DNA of 64,000 bases from Winkia neuii (GTDB lineage Bacteria; Actinomycetota; Actinomycetes; Actinomycetales; Actinomycetaceae). Shown one piece after another: positions 36,303 to 46,148 of this stretch. Both the position numbers and the translations under genes were made by a program. Each line of letters starts with the position of its first letter. Position 1 is the first letter of the stretch. The stretch covers positions 496,001 to 560,000 of the forward strand of contig NZ_CP118946.1 in the NCBI RefSeq assembly GCF_029011175.1, written 5' to 3'. Under the pieces are notes generated by a model. That model had not been told where the DNA came from, made no database searches, and saw nothing but the letters and a program-made list of their open reading frames with translations.

Positions 36303-38108
36303 GTGGCCACCCAACCTACCCCGACTAAAGGTGAAGCAAAAGTTCCGATCAAGAGGGCTCTAATCAGTGTCTACGACAAGAGCGGACTTGAAGATTTGGT
36401 TGGTGCGCTAAGCGCTGCGGGGGTGCAGATCGTTTCGACGGGCTCCACTGCTAAGCGTATTGCCGCTGCCGGAGCAAAAGTTACCGAGGTAAGCGAAATT
36501 ACCGAATTCCCCGAGTGTCTGAACGGGCGGGTCAAGACTTTGCACCCGCGCATCCATGCGGGCATCCTGGCCGACCGCCGCCGGGAGGACCACTGCGCTG
36601 AACTGGACCAGTTAGGCGTGGAAGCGTTTGACCTGGTTATTTGCAACCTCTACCCCTTCACTGAGACAGTGCAGTCCGGGGCAGATTTTGATGCGTGCAT
36701 CGAGCAGATCGACATCGGCGGTCCCTCAATGGTGCGCGCGGCTGCGAAGAACCACGCCTCGGTTGCCATCATTACTGATCCGTCCCGTTACGAGGACGTA
36801 GTGCAGGCCGTCCAAGAGGGCGGTTTTACCGGTAGGCAGCGCCGAGAGCTAGCAGCCGATGCCTTCGCCCACACTGCCGCCTACGACGTGGCAGTGTCCC
36901 AATGGTTCGACGAACAGCTGCTGGATGAAGATTTCGAGGGCACCTCCGAATCCGACTACGAAGATTCCGGAGTCCGCGACTCCTCGGCACTACCCGAGCT
37001 GCTGGAACCGCTCTACGTGAAAGCCGCAGACCTGCGCTACGGCGAAAACCCGCATCAGGAAGCCGCCCTCTACGTCGAGGCCGAAGCTGAAGACATCGAG
37101 GCCATCTTCGGCGCGGACGAGGACGAACTGGTAGACGAAGAAGAACTGAGCGGCCCGGAATCTACTCCGGCCCCCGGCATTGCCAATGCGCTCACCTTGG
37201 GCGGCAAGCCGATGAGCTACAACAACTACTCCGATGCAGACGCGGCTCTGCGTGCCGCCTACGATCACCCGGATGCTCCCTGCGTCGCGGTGGTAAAGCA
37301 CGCCAACCCCTGTGGCATCGCGGTAGGCAAGGACGTGGCAGAGGCACACCGGAAGGCCCACGCATGTGACCCGGTTTCCGCTTATGGCGGCGTCATCGCC
37401 GTGAATCGCCCCGTCACCCTAGAACTGGCCAAGCAGATAAAACCGATCTTCACCGAGGTCGTCCTGGCTCCGTCCTTCGAAGAGGACGCGCTCGAACTAC
37501 TGCGCACCAAGAAGAACCTGCGCATCCTGCAGGTCACCCCTCCAGAGCGGGGTGCAACTGAAATCAAGCAGATCACCGGCGGTCTGCTAGTTCAGGCCCG
37601 CGATGACGTGGATGCAAAGGGTGACCGGGCAGAAGACTGGGAACTGGCGGCAGGCGAGGCAGCCGACGAAGCCACCCTGGCCGACCTCGAATTCGCATGG
37701 CGTACCATCCGGGCGGTCCGCTCGAATGCGGTGCTGCTAGCCAAGGACGGTGCCACCGTCGGCGTTGGCATGGGGCAGGTAAACCGCGTCGACTCCGCAA
37801 AGCTCGCCATTGAACGAGCCAACACTTTGGGCGCCCGCTCCACCGGCGACGCCGCCAAGGTAGACAGTGCGGGCGGCGCCCGCGCAGACGAAGTACTGGC
37901 AGAAAAACCAGAAGAACGCGCTCGCGGATCGGTAGCCGCCTCTGACGCCTTCTTCCCGTTTGCCGACGGACTGCAGGTGCTAATCGACGCCGGCGTCAAA
38001 GCCGTCGTCCAGCCGGGCGGCTCCATCCGCGACGGCGAGGTAATCGAAGCAGCCAAGGCTGCCGGCATCACCATGTACTTCACCGGTACAAGGCACTTCG
38101 CACACTGA
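36303..38108 (+). CDS. purH: bifunctional AICAR formyltransferase/IMP cyclohydrolase
   Basis: The 601-residue enzyme catalyses the last two steps of IMP synthesis. The N-terminal MGS-fold cyclohydrolase has '[14 protein letters not shown]' and '[16 protein letters not shown]'-type motifs (here '[16 protein letters not shown]'). The C-terminal transformylase has Lys332-His333 in 'KHANPCG' and '[12 protein letters not shown]'. It is about 75 residues longer than the usual 520-530: acidic insertions lie near 205-235 and 262-285, and another near 515-535. GTG start behind AAAGGA. DUF3017 follows 11 bases later. Confidence 0.95.
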   Translation: MATQPTPTKGEAKVPIKRALISVYDKSGLEDLVGALSAAGVQIVSTGSTAKRIAAAGAKVTEVSEITEFPECLNGRVKTLHPRIHAGILADRRREDHCAELDQLGVEAFDLVICNLYPFTETVQSGADFDACIEQIDIGGPSMVRAAAKNHASVAIITDPSRYEDVVQAVQEGGFTGRQRRELAADAFAHTAAYDVAVSQWFDEQLLDEDFEGTSESDYEDSGVRDSSALPELLEPLYVKAADLRYGENPHQEAALYVEAEAEDIEAIFGADEDELVDEEELSGPESTPAPGIANALTLGGKPMSYNNYSDADAALRAAYDHPDAPCVAVVKHANPCGIAVGKDVAEAHRKAHACDPVSAYGGVIAVNRPVTLELAKQIKPIFTEVVLAPSFEEDALELLRTKKNLRILQVTPPERGATEIKQITGGLLVQARDDVDAKGDRAEDWELAAGEAADEATLADLEFAWRTIRAVRSNAVLLAKDGATVGVGMGQVNRVDSAKLAIERANTLGARSTGDAAKVDSAGGARADEVLAEKPEERARGSVAASDAFFPFADGLQVLIDAGVKAVVQPGGSIRDGEVIEAAKAAGITMYFTGTRHFAH

Positions 38109-38119
38109 GGAAACTAGAT

Positions 38120-38437
38120 TTGAGGCACGCAGCACGAAGCCGAGTTCGAACGGATCCAACCCCGCTCGAACCGGCCCACCGCACGTCCTCGTTCGTGATC
38201 CTAGGACTGGTCATTGCCGCCATTATCGCGGTGGTAGCAATGGCCCTCCTAGGACACGTGCTGCTGGCAGTTCGCATACTGGCTGGAGTGTGCGCAATAG
38301 GTGCGTTCTACCGCGGGATTTTCCCAGGGAGGTCCCGCTGGTTCGCCGCTAAGCGCGCCTGGGTAGACGTAGCGGTGCTTACCGTCTTCGCAGTGGGGCT
38401 GTGGCTACTAGCCCCATACGTTGAACTAGTTATATAG
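38120..38437 (+). CDS. DUF3017-type small membrane protein
   Basis: The 105-residue protein has a basic N-terminus and three hydrophobic segments (about 25-48, 49-66, 82-103) with 'GIFPGRSRWFAAKRAWVDV' in between. This matches the DUF3017 proteins found directly after purH in actinobacteria; function unknown. TTG start with GAGGAAA upstream. Its end overlaps the convergent nadE gene by eight bases. Confidence 0.75.
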   Translation: MRHAARSRVRTDPTPLEPAHRTSSFVILGLVIAAIIAVVAMALLGHVLLAVRILAGVCAIGAFYRGIFPGRSRWFAAKRAWVDVAVLTVFAVGLWLLAPYVELVI

Positions 38438-40493
38438 CCTCGCGCACCCACTGCAGGTCTGCTAGCCACGCCTGTGCGCTAGCATCTGAAGGCATCCGCC
38501 AATCCCCGCGCGGGCTCAGCGAACCACCTCCCATCACCTTCGGACCATTGGGCACACACGACCGCTTGAACTGATTCGCAAAGAAGCGTTTGATGAACAG
38601 CTCCTCCCAATCCAGGATGGTCTGCAAGTCGTACTGGCGCCGCTCCTCATTCGGGTAACCGGCAGGAAACTCGCCGCGCTCGCGGTCTGCCCACGCATTC
38701 CAACTCATGAAAGCCACCTTCGCGGGCAAGTAACCGCGCTTTGTCAGGTAGTACAGGTTGAAATCCTGCAGTTCGTACGGGCCGATCTTTGCCTGGGTCG
38801 ACTGGATCTGTTCGCCCTCTTTGGCAGGGACTAATTCGGGGCTGATCTCGGTATTTAGAATCGAATCAAGTACCTTCGCCGCATCGGCACCGAAGATATC
38901 CTGCGCGATTACCCACCTAATGACGTGTTGGATCATGGTCTTAGGCAGTCCCGAGTTAATCACGTAGTGCGACATCTGGTCGCCTACGCCATAAGTGCAC
39001 CATCCCAGTGCCAGTTCCGACATGTCGCCAGTGCCCAGCACAATGCCGCCCCGCTGGTTGGCAATGCGGAATAAGAAATCTGTGCGCAGGCCGGCCTGAA
39101 CGTTTTCGAAGGTCACGTCGTAGACCTCTTCGCCGGCCCCGGCGGGGTGGCCCATGGCCTTCAACATTCCCAGTGCGGTTGGCCTAATGTCTAGTTCCTC
39201 GAAAGTAACTCCCAGCGCCTTCCCTAGCGCGTAGGCGTTTGACTTGGTGTGATCCGAAGTGGCAAAGCCGGGCATGGTGAACGCAAGGATATCGGTGCGA
39301 GGGCGGCCCACAAGGTCCATGGCCCGTGCGGCCACGATCAGTGCGTGCGTAGAATCCAAGCCGCCAGAAACGCCGATGACGATCTTTGGTGAGCCAATTG
39401 ATTCCATTCGGCGCACGAGGGCGGAAACCTGGATGTTATAGGCCTCGAAACAATCCTGGTCGAGCTGCTCCGGATCATCCGGAACGAACGGGAACCTATC
39501 TAGAGTCCGCTCCAGCGGAATTGTCTGCTGGGGGTCAAAGCCGAAAGTCCATTCGACTAGGACTGGTTCGAAGGCATCAAGCATGGGGGTGGCAGCGCGG
39601 CAGTCGTCGTAGCTAGACTGACGCATCCGAGCCGCAGCGAACCGGTCTAGATCGACATCGGCGAACGTGAGTACGTCCTCGCGGCTAAAGCGGGGGCCGC
39701 TGGCTAGTTGCGTTCCGGCCTCGTAAATCATGGTTTGCCCATCCCAGGCTAAGTCCGTAGAAGATTCGCCTAGGCCAGCGGCGGCGTAAACGTAGGCAAC
39801 TTGGGCGCGGGCAGATTGGGAGGCTACCATCAACTCGCGATCTTTTGCCCGGCCCACGGTGATGGGGCTGCCAGACAGATTAGCTATCACGGTGGCGCCG
39901 CTGAGCGCGTCATAAGTAGAAGGTGGAAGAGGTACCCACACGTCCTCGCACACTTCGGGGGACACGGTAAAGCCAATGACGTCCAGGCAGTCGTAATGCA
40001 CCCTGCCGAAGGGCACCAGGTCGTCCGCGATCTGCACGATTCCGTCCCCGCCCGCGCGGGCTCCTTCGGCAAAGTAGCGCTTCTCGTAGAACTCGCCGTA
40101 GGAGGCCAAATACATCTTTGGGGTGGCGGCAAGAATGCGTCCCCGCTGGATGCCCACGCAGCAGTTGTAAACCCGCCCTTCATAAAGCAGTGGTGCACCT
40201 ACCAGCAGCAGCGCGCCCAGGTCGCGGGTTTTAGTGGCAATGGTTTCGAGGGCGGCGTCGACCTCGTCTAGAAGGCTTACCTGGTGGAACAGGTCGTCGA
40301 GCGCGTAGCCACTAACGCACAGCTCTGGGAACACCACCAGCGCGGCCCCGCCCTGGCAGGCCTTTTTGGCCATCTGCACTATCTGTTCGGCGTTTCGGGC
40401 CGGATCGGCCGCCCAGATTCTGGAAGTAACTGCGCACACTCGCGCGAATCCGTGGTTGTAAAGGTTGTTGAACTGCATGGAAATGTTGCTCAC
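38430..40493 (-). CDS. nadE: glutamine-dependent NAD+ synthetase
   Basis: The 687-residue bifunctional enzyme makes NAD from deamido-NAD, ATP and glutamine. The N-terminal nitrilase-fold amidase carries Glu in 'VVFPELCVSGY', Lys in 'FYEKRYF' and Cys in 'SPEVCEDVWVP'. The C-terminal synthetase has the PP-loop 'GVSGGLDSTHAL' and 'GTGDMSELALGWCTYG'. The GTG at 40493 behind GGAG was chosen; ATG 40478 lacks a ribosome site and is the alternative. Downstream of the TetR gene on the same strand. Confidence 0.94.
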   Translation of the reverse strand: MSNISMQFNNLYNHGFARVCAVTSRIWAADPARNAEQIVQMAKKACQGGAALVVFPELCVSGYALDDLFHQVSLLDEVDAALETIATKTRDLGALLLVGAPLLYEGRVYNCCVGIQRGRILAATPKMYLASYGEFYEKRYFAEGARAGGDGIVQIADDLVPFGRVHYDCLDVIGFTVSPEVCEDVWVPLPPSTYDALSGATVIANLSGSPITVGRAKDRELMVASQSARAQVAYVYAAAGLGESSTDLAWDGQTMIYEAGTQLASGPRFSREDVLTFADVDLDRFAAARMRQSSYDDCRAATPMLDAFEPVLVEWTFGFDPQQTIPLERTLDRFPFVPDDPEQLDQDCFEAYNIQVSALVRRMESIGSPKIVIGVSGGLDSTHALIVAARAMDLVGRPRTDILAFTMPGFATSDHTKSNAYALGKALGVTFEELDIRPTALGMLKAMGHPAGAGEEVYDVTFENVQAGLRTDFLFRIANQRGGIVLGTGDMSELALGWCTYGVGDQMSHYVINSGLPKTMIQHVIRWVIAQDIFGADAAKVLDSILNTEISPELVPAKEGEQIQSTQAKIGPYELQDFNLYYLTKRGYLPAKVAFMSWNAWADRERGEFPAGYPNEERRQYDLQTILDWEELFIKRFFANQFKRSCVPNGPKVMGGGSLSPRGDWRMPSDASAQAWLADLQWVREAI

Positions 40494-40533
40494 TACTCCA
40501 TTTTGCCTAAGGAATGCTGGTGCTCGCACGTTT

Positions 40534-41175
40534 TCACGCACGGTGGCGCAAAGTTGTGCCTACTCCCGCAGCTACCAGGGCGCGTAATACCGGTTGTAGA
40601 ATCTCCATCAGGTCCTCGCGTTTTATCGAGGCGATGGGTTCCATCTTTACTACGTAGCGCAGCAGGATTAGGCCGGCGCCGTAAGCGCCTACCACCTGCG
40701 CTATTAGCGCACCGTCACGCCCCGCGAACTCCTTGATCACGGGCACGATCTCGGTGGCAAAGTAATTGCGGAAGATGCGCTGGGTTTCCTCGTCGGTGAC
40801 CAGCGCCGAAAAGAGGGCGGACAAGGTGCCGGCGGTGGCCGCTTGTTCCCATGCCTCTAGTGCCAGTTTCGATAGGTGCCTGCCCAGGTCTGCAGACTGC
40901 TGGCTAAGAATGTCGTGGATGATGCGGGCGGGGTCAGCGGGCAATGCCATGGCTTCGCGAAAAAGTCGTTGCTTGGTGCCGAAGTAGTAGTTGATCAGTC
41001 CGGGGTCGACTTCCGCCTCGGCAGCAATTTTGCGGACGGTCGCTTCCTGGTAGTGGTAGCGGACGAAGATCTTGTGGGCGGCGGCAAGAATGTCGGCGCG
41101 CACTTGCCCCCGAGGATGCTTTGGGCCGCGTTTTCCGCAGGGGGAGGGTTCGTAATTTAATTTCTTTGCCGTCAT
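40534..41175 (-). CDS. TetR-family transcriptional regulator
   Basis: The 213-residue protein has an N-terminal TetR helix-turn-helix (about 26-70, 'ILAAAHKIFVRYHYQEATVRKIA' then 'GLINYYFGTKQRLF') and a helical ligand-binding domain. It is divergent from the giant dehydratase-activase-like gene, and a palindrome lies between them, so it probably represses that gene and itself. The ligand may be an acyl-CoA or related metabolite (inference). Confidence 0.92.
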   Translation of the reverse strand: MTAKKLNYEPSPCGKRGPKHPRGQVRADILAAAHKIFVRYHYQEATVRKIAAEAEVDPGLINYYFGTKQRLFREAMALPADPARIIHDILSQQSADLGRHLSKLALEAWEQAATAGTLSALFSALVTDEETQRIFRNYFATEIVPVIKEFAGRDGALIAQVVGAYGAGLILLRYVVKMEPIASIKREDLMEILQPVLRALVAAGVGTTLRHRA

Positions 41176-41231
41176 TGTGCTCCATCTCCTAAAATTGCTG
41201 TCATTGCAGGTGAGGCGCGTTAGCTTCGGAC

Positions 41232-41254
41232 TAATTTCAACGTGGTGGAAATTA
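41232..41254. promoter_or_regulatory. TetR operator in the divergent region
   Basis: A 23-bp palindrome has half-sites TAATTTCAAC (41232-41241) and GTGGAAATTA (41245-41254) matching at 9 of 10 positions around a 3-bp centre. It lies 57 bases from the TetR start and 46 bases from the activase start. Confidence 0.75.
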
Positions 41255-41299
41255 CTTCGGAATCAGTTTAGTCTGCGAGAAGCACCAAAGGGGGAGCGA

Positions 41300-44200
41300 A
41301 TGAGCAAGTTGGTTCGGGTGGGCGTCGACGTTGGATCCACTACTGTGAAGGCAGTTGTGCTAGACGAGGACGGCAAGCGGCTGTTTGCCGACTACCGCAG
41401 GCACAATGCTGACGTGCGCAACGAACTAGTGCGGTTGCTGGAAGACATCACTACTGATCTGCCGGGAGTCTCCGCACAGTTAGCGGTTACGGGTTCGGGC
41501 GGGTTAAGCGTTGCCGAAGCCATGAATGTTCCCTTCGTGCAAGAGGTCATTGCCGAAACTGAGGCAACGCGCCTAAACCATCCCGAAACAGACGTGATCA
41601 TCGAACTTGGGGGCGAGGACGCCAAGCTCACCTACTTGCACCCCACCCCTGAACAGCGAATGAATGGCACGTGTGCGGGCGGAACGGGCGCGTTCATCGA
41701 CCAGATGGCAACGCTCCTTGGAACTGACGCGGCGGGGCTGAACGAACTGGCCGGAGCCGCCAAAACTGAATATCCAATCGCTTCTAGGTGCGGGGTGTTT
41801 GCAAAAACTGATTTGCAGCCACTGCTCAATCAGGGCGCTGCCCATGCTGACCTGGCAGCCTCGGTGTTCACCGCGGTAGCCACGCAGACTATTGCTGGTC
41901 TTGCCTGCGGGCGGCCGATCCGGGGGCGCGTCATGATGCTGGGCGGCCCGCTGCACTTCATGCCTAACCTGCGTGAGGCCTACCGCAAGCTCTTGCCCGA
42001 CGTGGAAGAATTCACTACTCCCGAGGACGCGCAGCTTTACGTGGCGCTCGGCTCTGCCCTGCTGGCAGCCGGAGGGCCCGCCAACCGCAACGTGGCATTG
42101 CCAGAGCCGCTCACTGATCTGATCGACCGACTAAAGAGCGCCCCGGTGGGCGGCGAGTCCGCCCTCATGCGGCCCCTGTTCAAAGACGAGGCAGAGCGGG
42201 CGGAATTTGTTGACCGCCACGGCCGTGAACGGATTGAATCTATCCCGACTGAGCAGGCTACGGGACGCTGCTGGCTGGGGATCGATGCCGGTTCAACCAC
42301 GATTAAAGCTGTTGTGATCGATTCTTTAGATCGCATTGTTTTTACCCACTACGCCTCCAACGAGGGCGACCCGGTCAAAGCTGGAGTGCAGATCGTGCGC
42401 AACGTGCGAGCAGCACTGCCTGAAGGAACCGTTATTGGGCGGGCCTGCTCCACGGGGTATGGCGAAGGACTGGTGAAGACCGCGCTCACTTTGGAAGAGG
42501 GCGAGGTCGAAACGATGGCGCACTTCAAGGCCGCCAACTACATCAACCCGGGAGTCACCTCGGTGGTGGACATCGGCGGCCAGGACATGAAATTCGTGAA
42601 GATTCGCGACGGGGTAGTGGATTCCATCTCGGTAAATGAGGCGTGCTCATCGGGGTGTGGCTCTTTCCTGCAGACCTTTGCAGCCACGATGGGCAAGGAC
42701 GTGCGCGAATTTGCCGCTGCCGCAGTGGCCTCTAAGGCCCCGGTTGACCTGGGCACACGCTGCACCGTGTTTATGAATTCCTCGGTGAAGCAGGCCCAAA
42801 AAGAGGGCGCTGACGTGGGCGCCATTGCAGCCGGGCTGTCCTATTCGGTAGTGCGCAACGCGCTGTACAAAGTCATCAAGTTGAAGGACGCCGACGACCT
42901 CGGCCCCAAGGTGGTAGTGCAGGGAGGAACCTTCCTAAACGATGCCGTGCTGCGCGCCTTCGAACTGCTGACTGGGCGGGAAGTAATTCGCCCAAACATC
43001 GCCGGCCTCATGGGAGCTTACGGCGCCGCCCTCATTGCTAAAGAACACGATACCGGGCAGGGCGAATCCACTCTGGCGCAAGTGCGCGATCTGGAAGATT
43101 TTCAGGTCACTACTACCCGCAAGACCTGTCGGCTTTGCCAAAACCACTGCAACATGACCATCTCTACTTTCTCGAATGGGGAAAGGCACGTTTCGGGTAA
43201 CCGGTGTGAGCGCGGTGCGTCCTTAGAAAAGCGCCCGAAGAAATCCGATCTGCCGAATCTGTATGAGTGGAAGTACAAGCGAATATTTGGCTACCGCCGT
43301 CTGACCGAGAAGAAGGCGCACCGCGGCGATATTGGGATTCCCCGAGTACTAGGCATGTACGAGGACTACCCGCTGTGGTTTACCATCCTTACGTCGCTGG
43401 GGTTCAGAGTCATGATTTCGGGCCGGTCGAGCCACGACATGTTTGAGCGGGGCATGGATTCCATCCCGTCTGAAAACGTTTGCTACCCGGCCAAATTGAC
43501 CCACGGGCACATCGAACAGCTGCTCTCTAAGGGCATCAAGACGATCTTTTACCCCTGCGTCAACTACACCTCAGTGAAGGGCGATAGGGCAGACAACTCT
43601 TTCAACTGTCCCGTGGTGGCCACCTACCCGGAGGTGCTGCGCGGCAATATGGAGTCCCTTGAAGAGGACGGGGTGCGCTTCATAAGCCCGTTCGTAAATT
43701 TGCGTGACCCCGCCAAGGTGGAGCAGATGCTGGTCGACACGTTCGCGGATTGGAACGTGACTCTGGCCGAAGCGAAGGCGGCAGTGGCCGCTGGTTTCGA
43801 AGAGCTTGAGGCGGTGCGCGAGGAGGTGCGCAACAAGGGGGCAGAGACCCTGGAGTGGATGCGGGAGCACTCGGTGCGCGGCATCGTCTTGGCGGGCCGG
43901 CCCTACCACCTGGACCCAGAGATTAACCACGGTATTCCCGAGGTTATTAACGGTCTAGGCATGGCTGTGCTGACCGAGGATTCGGTTGCTGACGCTCGGC
44001 TAGAACGTCCCCTTCGGGTGGTCGACCAATGGTCCTATCACTCTCGTCTATACGAGGCCGGTGCGCGCGTCGGAGATGAGCCTGACCTGCAGCTCGTGCA
44101 GCTAACCAGCTTTGGGTGTGGGTTGGATGCGATCACCTCAGAACAGGTCCAAGAGATCCTGGAAGGACGCGGTGACGTATACACCCAGCTGAAGATCGAT

Positions 44201-45697
44201 GAGGTCTCGAACCTGGGCGCCGCGAAGATCCGCTTGCGGTCGCTAGATGCCGCTTCGAAGGAGCGGGCAGACAGGTCGGCCTCGGTAGAGACTTTCCACC
44301 ACAAGAAGGCCGGGCATGTGCACCAGAACGCGGTGTTCACAAAAGAGATGCGCGAAGCGGGCTACCAGATTCTGGTACCCCAGATGGCGCCGATCCAGTT
44401 CCGTCTAGCCGAACCGGTACTGCAGCGCGCAGGGCTGAATGTGAAACTGTTGGAACATACTGACACGGACACTATCGAGACCGGCCTCAAGTACGTGAAC
44501 AACGACTCGTGCTATCCGGCAATGGTGGTCATTGGCCAGCTTATTGACCAGTTTGTTTCCGGCAAAGTGGATCCGGACAAGACCGTGGTGGCCATCTCGC
44601 AGACAGGGGGTATGTGTAGGGCCACCAACTATGCTGCGCTGCTGCGCAAGGGGCTGCGCGATGCAGGATTCGCACAGGTACCCGTGCTCGCCGCCTCGCT
44701 GCAAGAGGTCGAAACCCACCCGGGCTTCGAACTGGGCAAGAAGACCCTGCACCGGGTTATTCAGGCGATCACCTTGGGTGATGCCATCCAGAAGATGCTG
44801 CTACGCGTGCGTCCTTACGAGAAGCGCCCCGGCAGTGCCATGGAACTGTACCGCCACTGGGATAAATTAGCCCGCCAATGGTTCGCCACTTCGCGGGCAG
44901 ATGGGTTGGGCAAATGCTCTTTCCGAAAGCTAGTGAGCGAGTGCGTGCGGGCCTTCGACAATCTGCCTTTGGCCGACATTCCGCGCAAACCCAGGGTGGG
45001 GATTGTTGGCGAGATCTTGGTGAAGTTCCACCCGGATGCTAACAACCATGCGGTGCGCGTGATCGAGGACGAAGGGTGCGAGGCCGTGCTGCCTGGCTTG
45101 CTGCAGTTCTTTGAGTACGCCGCCGCTGACTACGATTGGAAGCGCCAGGTGATGGGCGATTCTCTGAAGAGTACCTGGGGTAAGCAGTTGGCGCTCAAGG
45201 TGCTTGCGCTCTATCAGGCACCGGTTCGGAAAGCCTTTGCACGCACGGGTGGAAAATTTAGCGCTCCCACGCCAATTATGCAGATGGCAGCCCGCTCAAC
45301 CGATATTGCTTCCAAGGGGAATCAAGCAGGTGAGGGCTGGTACCTAGTTTCTGAAATGGTCGACATGATCGAACACGGATGCCCGAACATCATCTGTGTA
45401 CAGCCTTTCGCATGCCTTCCCAACCACGTCGTAGGCAAGGGCATGTTTAGGCCGCTGCGCAAACGCTACCCGGAGGCAAACTTGGTGGGGATCGATTATG
45501 ACCCGGGTGCATCTGCGGTCAATCAGCTAAACCGCATCAAGCTGATGATCGCGGCGGCGCATATGGCTGACGGCTCCCTGGACTTTTCCGGGGTGCCACA
45601 AGACGAGGTACCGGCAGCGCCTTCCTGCGGTGCATGCGCCGGAGGCGCGCCGAGGCGGGGGCCGGTCGCCCTAGGAATGCCCAAGGTTCGCAGCTAA
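41300..45697 (+). CDS. giant 2-hydroxyacyl-CoA dehydratase activase-type protein
   Basis: The 1465-residue protein (ATG 41300 behind GGGGAG; longer readings lack a ribosome site) has two ASKHA ATPase modules of the BcrAD/BadFG/HgdC type: residues about 5-290 ('GVDVGSTTVKAVVLD', 'GTCAGGTGAF') and about 325-590 ('GIDAGSTTIKAVVID', 'ACSSGCGSF'). A cysteine cluster follows (C610, C613, C617 and a 'GNRCERG'), then a DUF2229/HgdB-like half with 'SENVCYPAKLTHGH', 'YPCVNYT', 'NNDSCYPAMVVIGQL', 'QTGGMCRATNY' and 'VQPFACLPNH'. Known relatives use ATP-driven electron transfer through an Fe-S cluster to a radical dehydratase. No separate dehydratase subunits are nearby. The actual substrate is unknown. 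Confidence 0.85.
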   Translation: MSKLVRVGVDVGSTTVKAVVLDEDGKRLFADYRRHNADVRNELVRLLEDITTDLPGVSAQLAVTGSGGLSVAEAMNVPFVQEVIAETEATRLNHPETDVIIELGGEDAKLTYLHPTPEQRMNGTCAGGTGAFIDQMATLLGTDAAGLNELAGAAKTEYPIASRCGVFAKTDLQPLLNQGAAHADLAASVFTAVATQTIAGLACGRPIRGRVMMLGGPLHFMPNLREAYRKLLPDVEEFTTPEDAQLYVALGSALLAAGGPANRNVALPEPLTDLIDRLKSAPVGGESALMRPLFKDEAERAEFVDRHGRERIESIPTEQATGRCWLGIDAGSTTIKAVVIDSLDRIVFTHYASNEGDPVKAGVQIVRNVRAALPEGTVIGRACSTGYGEGLVKTALTLEEGEVETMAHFKAANYINPGVTSVVDIGGQDMKFVKIRDGVVDSISVNEACSSGCGSFLQTFAATMGKDVREFAAAAVASKAPVDLGTRCTVFMNSSVKQAQKEGADVGAIAAGLSYSVVRNALYKVIKLKDADDLGPKVVVQGGTFLNDAVLRAFELLTGREVIRPNIAGLMGAYGAALIAKEHDTGQGESTLAQVRDLEDFQVTTTRKTCRLCQNHCNMTISTFSNGERHVSGNRCERGASLEKRPKKSDLPNLYEWKYKRIFGYRRLTEKKAHRGDIGIPRVLGMYEDYPLWFTILTSLGFRVMISGRSSHDMFERGMDSIPSENVCYPAKLTHGHIEQLLSKGIKTIFYPCVNYTSVKGDRADNSFNCPVVATYPEVLRGNMESLEEDGVRFISPFVNLRDPAKVEQMLVDTFADWNVTLAEAKAAVAAGFEELEAVREEVRNKGAETLEWMREHSVRGIVLAGRPYHLDPEINHGIPEVINGLGMAVLTEDSVADARLERPLRVVDQWSYHSRLYEAGARVGDEPDLQLVQLTSFGCGLDAITSEQVQEILEGRGDVYTQLKIDEVSNLGAAKIRLRSLDAASKERADRSASVETFHHKKAGHVHQNAVFTKEMREAGYQILVPQMAPIQFRLAEPVLQRAGLNVKLLEHTDTDTIETGLKYVNNDSCYPAMVVIGQLIDQFVSGKVDPDKTVVAISQTGGMCRATNYAALLRKGLRDAGFAQVPVLAASLQEVETHPGFELGKKTLHRVIQAITLGDAIQKMLLRVRPYEKRPGSAMELYRHWDKLARQWFATSRADGLGKCSFRKLVSECVRAFDNLPLADIPRKPRVGIVGEILVKFHPDANNHAVRVIEDEGCEAVLPGLLQFFEYAAADYDWKRQVMGDSLKSTWGKQLALKVLALYQAPVRKAFARTGGKFSAPTPIMQMAARSTDIASKGNQAGEGWYLVSEMVDMIEHGCPNIICVQPFACLPNHVVGKGMFRPLRKRYPEANLVGIDYDPGASAVNQLNRIKLMIAAAHMADGSLDFSGVPQDEVPAAPSCGACAGGAPRRGPVALGMPKVRS

Positions 45698-45711
45698 AAC
45701 ATACACAGGTG

Positions 45712-45756
45712 TTGACACCCTCCTGGTTGTATGGTTCATTAGTTAAGTAATGAACC
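45712..45756 (+). promoter_or_regulatory. promoter and operator of the GntR/ABC operon
   Basis: A -35 TTGACA lies at 45712-45717, with a weak -10 TTCATT at 45735-45740 (17-base spacer). The perfect inverted repeat GGTTCATTA (45733-45741) and TAATGAACC (45748-45756), spacer 6, covers the -10, as expected for autorepression by the GntR protein. Confidence 0.7.
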
Positions 45757-45776
45757 GATAGGCAGGAGGGGTGAGG

Positions 45777-46148
45777 TTGAAGAGCTTTAGTGGCCCTGGC
45801 CCTATCTACCGGCAGATTGCGGATTCCATCAAAGATCAGATAGTTGCGCGCACCCTAACTGACGGGGACAAGCTGATGTCCACGACCGAGTATGCTGCCA
45901 CCTACCGCATCAACCCGGCCACTGCTCAAAAGGCATTTGCCGAACTGACACGACAGGGGCTAGTCGAAAAGCGGCGGGGCATAGGCATGTTTGTTGCCAG
46001 TGGGGCTTACAAGAAGCTAGTGGGCAACCTTCGCACCGGTTATAAGGACGAGGTGCTGCTTCCTGCCCTTGAGCGAGGACGCAAGCTGGGATATTCCGAT
46101 TCGCAATTGCTGGATCTTATCCGCACCTACTTGGGAGGCGAGAAATGA
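45777..46148 (+). CDS. GntR-family regulator, YtrA type
   Basis: The 123-residue protein has a winged helix-turn-helix (about 8-75, 'PIYRQIADSIKDQIV', 'TTEYAATYRINPATAQKAF', 'LVEKRRGIGMFV') and only a short C-terminal helical dimerisation tail, as in the YtrA group that controls ABC exporters. The TTG at 45777 is preferred: AGGAGG (45764-45769) lies 7 bases upstream, against 1 base for the GTG at 45771. It overlaps the ATPase gene by four bases. Confidence 0.9.
   Translation: MKSFSGPGPIYRQIADSIKDQIVARTLTDGDKLMSTTEYAATYRINPATAQKAFAELTRQGLVEKRRGIGMFVASGAYKKLVGNLRTGYKDEVLLPALERGRKLGYSDSQLLDLIRTYLGGEK

Noticed and set aside
37592-38083. Minus-strand frame of 163 codons opposite purH
   Set aside because: Shadow of a high-GC gene with third-position bias; Ala/Ser/Pro-rich with no motif.
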